Part shown: positions 60,530 through 64,000 of the stretch, piece by piece
Numbering within the stretch: position 1 is the first letter of the stretch
Layout of the letters: every line of letters begins with the position of its first letter
Source: Gammaproteobacteria bacterium
GTDB lineage: Bacteria; Pseudomonadota; Gammaproteobacteria; HK1
Reading direction: 5' to 3'
NCBI GenBank assembly: GCA_012103455.1
Contig: WLWT01000001.1
Span: forward strand, 4,533,288-4,597,287
Length of the DNA: 64,000 bases
Program-made: the position numbers and the translations under genes
The notes under the pieces: model-generated
Told to the model about the DNA's origin: nothing
The model's database searches: none
What the model saw: the letters and a program-made list of their open reading frames with translations, nothing else

Positions 60530-61294
60530 GTGAAACCTGTTTGTTTAGTAGTAGGCGCTGGAGCCGGTATTGGCGGTACGGTGGGCAAACGTTTCGCTAA
60601 GGAGGGGTTTCATGCGGTGCTATGTAGACGCACGGACAATGAAGGTCTGCAAAAACTGGTGGAGGATATAGAGAAAGATGGTGGCTCCGCGTCCGGCTAT
60701 CTATTAAATGCCGTGGAACCCAACAGCCTCGAAGACCGGATAGCGGCCATTGAAGCCGATATCGGTCCTATAGAAATCGTAGTCTTCAACCTAGGCGCCC
60801 AGATTGGCAACCGTGCCCTCAAAGACACGACTTACAAAGCATTTGAACTCGGCTGGCGCATGGCGACCTTCGCTCTTTTTCGCGTCGCTTCCGCCCTGTG
60901 TCCACTCATGGAGGAACGGGGCAGCGGGACATTTCTTGTCACATCGGCTACGGCGGCGGTTCGGGGCAATGGTGGCCAGCATTCGCACGCCGCTGCGATG
61001 GGCGGGCGCCGCATGCTCTGCCAGTCACTCAATGCAGAGTTTGCCCCTAACGGTATTCACATCGCCCATATCATCATTGACGGCGCAGTGGACGCACCTG
61101 ACACATTAGGCAAGATGTTGGGCCCGAAGAAGTTTCAACAATTGAGACAAAGCAAAGGGCTGGAGCACGACGGCCTCTTACTGCCAGAGAAAATCGCCGA
61201 TACTTACTACCACATTGCTCAGCAGCATCGATCGGCATGGACCCATGAGATCGACTTACGTTCGTTCTCAGACCGGCCGTGGTGGAATCACTAA
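60530..61294 (+). CDS. Short-chain dehydrogenase/reductase-family protein with altered active site
   Basis: 254 residues with an N-terminal Rossmann fold (LVVGAGAGIGGTVGKRFA) and the SDR middle part (VVFNLGAQ, TSAT). The catalytic serine is present (S139) but the YxxxK pair is missing: the aligned residues are H153 and M157 in QHSHAAAMGGRRML. It belongs to a branch in which IHIAHIIIDGAVD follows. It may bind a nucleotide without classical dehydrogenase activity. Its stop codon lies in the target duplication of a miniature element. Confidence 0.82.
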   Translation: MKPVCLVVGAGAGIGGTVGKRFAKEGFHAVLCRRTDNEGLQKLVEDIEKDGGSASGYLLNAVEPNSLEDRIAAIEADIGPIEIVVFNLGAQIGNRALKDTTYKAFELGWRMATFALFRVASALCPLMEERGSGTFLVTSATAAVRGNGGQHSHAAAMGGRRMLCQSLNAEFAPNGIHIAHIIIDGAVDAPDTLGKMLGPKKFQQLRQSKGLEHDGLLLPEKIADTYYHIAQQHRSAWTHEIDLRSFSDRPWWNH

Positions 61295-61295
61295 G

Positions 61296-61435
61296 GGGCA
61301 CCTCTAAAAATGCACTTTTTCCGCGATTGCGGCGTCAGCCCCGTGCTCGAATCCTCATGCATGACCTATACCCTGCGGTTCTGCGCGCGGTGCTTCCTTG
61401 CACTCACGAAAAAACGACTATTTTTAGCGGCGCCC
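61296..61435 (-). repeat. Miniature inverted-repeat element, copy 5 (140 bp)
   Basis: Same orientation as copy 4. Ends GGGCACCTCTAAAAATGC and TTTTTAGCGGCGCCC; perfect 4-bp target duplication TAAG (61292-61295 and 61436-61439). The left duplication includes the stop codon of the SDR gene. Confidence 0.93.
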
Positions 61436-61463
61436 TAAGGCGCACGGAGCAGCCAGAGCCGAC

Positions 61464-62363
61464 TCAAGACGACTGCTCGAAAGTCACAAACTCGGTCGCC
61501 TCTTCCACTTCACGGCCAAGAGTGATGCGTCCCATACCCGTCAGTTCCAGCTCTTCCCTGCGAAGATATGACAGGCCTTGCTCCGTTAACACATAAGTGC
61601 CGTTCGTGCTTTGATCGGTCAAATAAAACTTCCCGCGGCGGCACTCCAGCCGCGCATGCTCCCTGGACGCCATGGAATCATTGACGATCATATCCGCCTT
61701 CTTGCCGCGCCCAAGGACAACGACACCGCTGCTGGCGTCCACTGTCATCCGGGTGCTTCCATAGGCCAGTGACATGGTTACTACATTTTTAGCTTTGGGC
61801 TGAAGTAATCCTGTCGCGATCCGGGTGACATCCTCCGGCTGCCATATCACCTCATAGATATCGATCTCTTCCGCTTTGCCTTTCACGGGAATACGGTCCA
61901 GATGCCGAGTGCTGCTCTCCTGTAACGGAGATAGCGCATCCACCGTCTCCTTGGTTGTGATGATCTGTTGGCCCTTGGCGAGCGACGCCATTCGCGCCGC
62001 CACGTTAACGGCGTCGCCGAATACATCACCGCCTTCCAGGATGGCAGATCCATAGTGAAGCCCAACGCGGATCGCCAGATCAGTGGGTGTATTATGGTTG
62101 ATATACGGCAAGTCCTCCGTCACCGCCTCTTGCATTTCCATGGTCGATTCCACGGCGTCACCGGCACTCGGATAAGTGCACATAATCTCATCGCCGATGG
62201 TCTTGATAACCACTCCTTTGTGCTTGTGGATGTGCTTCGTCATCAACTCCAAGCACTGAGACACCAACTCCCGAGCGATGGCATCACCCAGCGTTTCGTA
62301 TAAACGGGTACTGCCACTGATGTCAGCGAAGACGATGGCCAAGGTCGCATTCCTACGTGACAT
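61464..62363 (-). CDS. Class III adenylate/guanylate cyclase with C-terminal FHA domain
   Basis: 299 residues. The N-terminal cyclase domain (about 5-170) has metal aspartates D14 (FADISGSTRLYE) and D58 (KTIGDEIMCTYP) and the GLHYGSAILEGGDVFGDAVNVAARM helix. The C-terminal FHA domain (about 205-295) shows LGRGKKADMIVND, MASREHARLECR and STNGTYV, which bind phosphothreonine. A phosphorylation-controlled cyclic-nucleotide signal is a reasonable reading; the Crp/Fnr protein at 21738 could be a responder but nothing links them. Confidence 0.9.
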   Translation of the reverse strand: MSRRNATLAIVFADISGSTRLYETLGDAIARELVSQCLELMTKHIHKHKGVVIKTIGDEIMCTYPSAGDAVESTMEMQEAVTEDLPYINHNTPTDLAIRVGLHYGSAILEGGDVFGDAVNVAARMASLAKGQQIITTKETVDALSPLQESSTRHLDRIPVKGKAEEIDIYEVIWQPEDVTRIATGLLQPKAKNVVTMSLAYGSTRMTVDASSGVVVLGRGKKADMIVNDSMASREHARLECRRGKFYLTDQSTNGTYVLTEQGLSYLRREELELTGMGRITLGREVEEATEFVTFEQSS

Positions 62364-62584
62364 GGATTTAGAGCAGCCCCAGTGGCAACAATTGCAACCC
62401 TTTGATTTGCCACGCTATCACGAGCGAACCTCTCAGATCCCCCCGCACCCTTTATGATATCTGCTTGACCATCTTAGCGATGCGGTTTTCGACTAGATTA
62501 GTATAGACCAGATCTTGATCGATGCGTACCACGCCCGCTTTCCGTACCGGCCTTAGTCATGTTCCAGGTAGTCTTAACCTGATC

Positions 62585-63343
62585 TCACCTAGCCGCATCA
62601 CCATCCTCTTCGGTAGCAGCCGCGGCATTGGCAGCGTGCCGATCCATCAGACTACCGAAGTTCGCTAATGAGAACAGATGGAGATAGAGAAGTTCCAAGA
62701 CGCCAGTTGAACTGAGCGCGTGTAAGCTTTCAGGGCTGAGTGCCCTTAGACGCTCGCGATCAATAGTCATGAAGCCGCCGAGAGCCAGTTTTTGGCCGGA
62801 GTTCAGTGCCACTTGCGCCTGCATAGGCTCAAACAACTCCAATTCGGCCACTTGCTTGCAGGCTTGTATGGAAGAAGCAGTCTCCACTTGGTATTGCTGT
62901 ACGAAGGCCAGCATTTGCTCCAAAAAAGGCGTCCGCCCACCACCGATCAGGAACAACCGCTCTCCCTTACCGTGCTCTTGGCAGCCTGCGTAGCTCTGAT
63001 CGATGCAAAGCGTAAACGTACCGCCTTCGGTGACATTTGCGAGGATAAAAGGATAGCGGCGTATATAGGCTGGCACGTAATCGCAATCCCATTGCATCCC
63101 ATTGACGAACAAGTTGTCTTCGTCGCCAAAACCGAGTACTGCCGCGGGAACTATATCCTCACCCCGAACCAAAAAGACGATGGGATAATACCAGGCAGCC
63201 CGCTCGAACTCGGAGCCTGCCAACGGTACATAGTTCGTCTTACTGGAGAATTCGAAGCCCGCCGTCCGATCAACGCATAGATCAGCGTGCCGACTACTCG
63301 ATACGGCGGCAATGTCTTGATAGAAAAGGGCTTGTGTTGCCAA
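62585..63343 (-). CDS. SapC family protein
   Basis: 252 residues matching the SapC family: the N-terminal FSSKTNYVPLAGSEFERAAWYYPIVFL region, then AVLGFGDEDNLFVNGMQWDCDYVPAYIRRYPFIL. SapC is named from a Campylobacter S-layer protein locus but its function in proteobacteria is unclear. It sits downstream of an acidic protein gene on the same strand. The start ATG at 63343 fits the family N-terminus. Confidence 0.85.
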   Translation of the reverse strand: MATQALFYQDIAAVSSSRHADLCVDRTAGFEFSSKTNYVPLAGSEFERAAWYYPIVFLVRGEDIVPAAVLGFGDEDNLFVNGMQWDCDYVPAYIRRYPFILANVTEGGTFTLCIDQSYAGCQEHGKGERLFLIGGGRTPFLEQMLAFVQQYQVETASSIQACKQVAELELFEPMQAQVALNSGQKLALGGFMTIDRERLRALSPESLHALSSTGVLELLYLHLFSLANFGSLMDRHAANAAAATEEDGDAAR

Positions 63344-63443
63344 GACGGACCTTTATTCCTAAACGAACGAGAACTGCCCCCCGACAAATCGATCGGGTGC
63401 CAGGAGAAGGCACACGGCGTGCGACAGTGTGATCTCGATGGGT

Positions 63444-64000
63444 TCACACCGCTAGAGGCGCGTGCCTCCAGTTAGATGCATCAACACCTATCCCGCCTTT
63501 TAGCCAAGGCATACCAACATAGCGTAATGTTGCCCATGGCTCGTCGCCATCACCGGTAAGCGCGCCTTGTGGTGTACCAGGGGCCACTCTGGAATCATCT
63601 TCGCCGAGTTGGTCATCAGTCGAGGATGAATCGCCTCCGTCAATAGCGTCCTCCAACTGCCCCTGGCGATAATAGGCACGGATAGCCTCCGCCACGACAC
63701 TCTTGCGGTCCTCCGGATAACCCTGGGTGACTGACTCGATAAACTCCTCCCAAACTTCCTGAGACTCCTCGATCAATGGCACGTCATCGCGCATATACCA
63801 TGGCAATGTCGTACCTTCCTCTATCTGAATCAAGGAAATTTGATCCAAAGTTTCCAGGCTGGAGTTATCGATTACGACTATTTCCTCGATTTCCGTGTTG
63901 GGATCGGGAATAGCCGATGCGTTGTCCACGATGTTAGCTTGCACCTGCACCAGCGCTTCCTGAGCCGCTGCCTGTAAGCCACTGGGCAAGTTGTTGTTGT
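63444..64000 (-). CDS. Acidic hypothetical protein, C-terminal part (runs off the window)
   Basis: The frame is open to the window end, so the start is not seen; a TTG at 63989 is an unlikely start. The visible 185 residues are strongly acidic and Ser/Asp-rich (GGDSSSTDDQLGEDDS), with the C-terminus ending NWRHAPLAV. No family is recognised. It may be the tail of a larger secreted or surface protein upstream of the SapC gene. Confidence 0.55.
   Translation of the reverse strand, partial: NNNLPSGLQAAAQEALVQVQANIVDNASAIPDPNTEIEEIVVIDNSSLETLDQISLIQIEEGTTLPWYMRDDVPLIEESQEVWEEFIESVTQGYPEDRKSVVAEAIRAYYRQGQLEDAIDGGDSSSTDDQLGEDDSRVAPGTPQGALTGDGDEPWATLRYVGMPWLKGGIGVDASNWRHAPLAV

Overview
The window looks like part of a gammaproteobacterial chromosome of moderately high GC. 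The evidence is conserved gene order: pyrG-kdsA-eno-ftsB-ispD-ispF-truD on the minus strand, glyA-nrdR-ribD-ribE-ribB(X)-ribH-nusB-thiL-pgpA on the plus strand, a mutH-type mismatch-repair endonuclease, DusA, SapC, a GspC-like protein and an OmpA-type lipoprotein. The catabolic content (dimethylglycine dehydrogenase, an MttB-superfamily methyltransferase, glutaryl-CoA dehydrogenase, a CocE hydrolase, TauD-type dioxygenase, acetolactate synthase, fused indolepyruvate ferredoxin oxidoreductase, a molybdenum hydroxylase) suggests a free-living or host-associated heterotroph using methylated amines and amino acids. No species can be named from the sequence alone.

Layout. 1-7.1 kb: one-carbon/methylamine genes (partial DMGDH, folD, MttB-like) with glutaryl-CoA dehydrogenase and a serine hydrolase. 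7.1-13.6 kb: the pyrG-to-truD housekeeping block. 13.8-25.9 kb: a mixed region with an AttH-like secreted protein, pepN, an orphan gspC, an OmpA lipoprotein with TSP3 repeats, regulators, dusA and ispG. 26-29.4 kb: an ABC exporter of the MacB/LolCDE type. 29.5-38.8 kb: glyA, nrdR, riboflavin genes, nusB, two complementary ThiL-like genes, pgpA, a lytic transglycosylase and mutH. 38.8-47 kb: pdxJ, acetolactate synthase and an accessory stretch with an ISKra4-like insertion sequence. 47-56.3 kb: IOR, a diiron protein, a peroxiredoxin with an in-frame UGA, a decayed and an intact molybdenum hydroxylase, and a MoaD-like carrier. 56.5-64 kb: tRNA-Ala and tRNA-Glu, a small unknown operon, patatin, SDR, cyclase-FHA, SapC and a partial acidic protein.

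Two observations stand out. First, thiamine-phosphate kinase is represented by two open genes (35492-36397 and 37708-38106). The first lacks the N-terminal GDD and the GGDTTRGPL motifs; the second keeps exactly those but lacks TDALVAGVHF, NLSDLAAMGA and the C-terminal domain. The second gene is coupled to mutH by an ATGA overlap, so it is probably expressed. Together they look like a split enzyme with a shared active site. Second, the peroxiredoxin at 52117-52575 is continuous only if an in-frame UGA at the peroxidatic position is read as selenocysteine; a candidate bacterial SECIS hairpin follows it.

The window also carries five full copies and one fragment of a 140-142 bp miniature inverted-repeat element. 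Four of the five full copies have perfect 4-bp target duplications. Its terminal repeat is nearly identical to the left end of the resident insertion sequence. Short tandem duplications of 14-24 bp recur in spacers and at gene ends.
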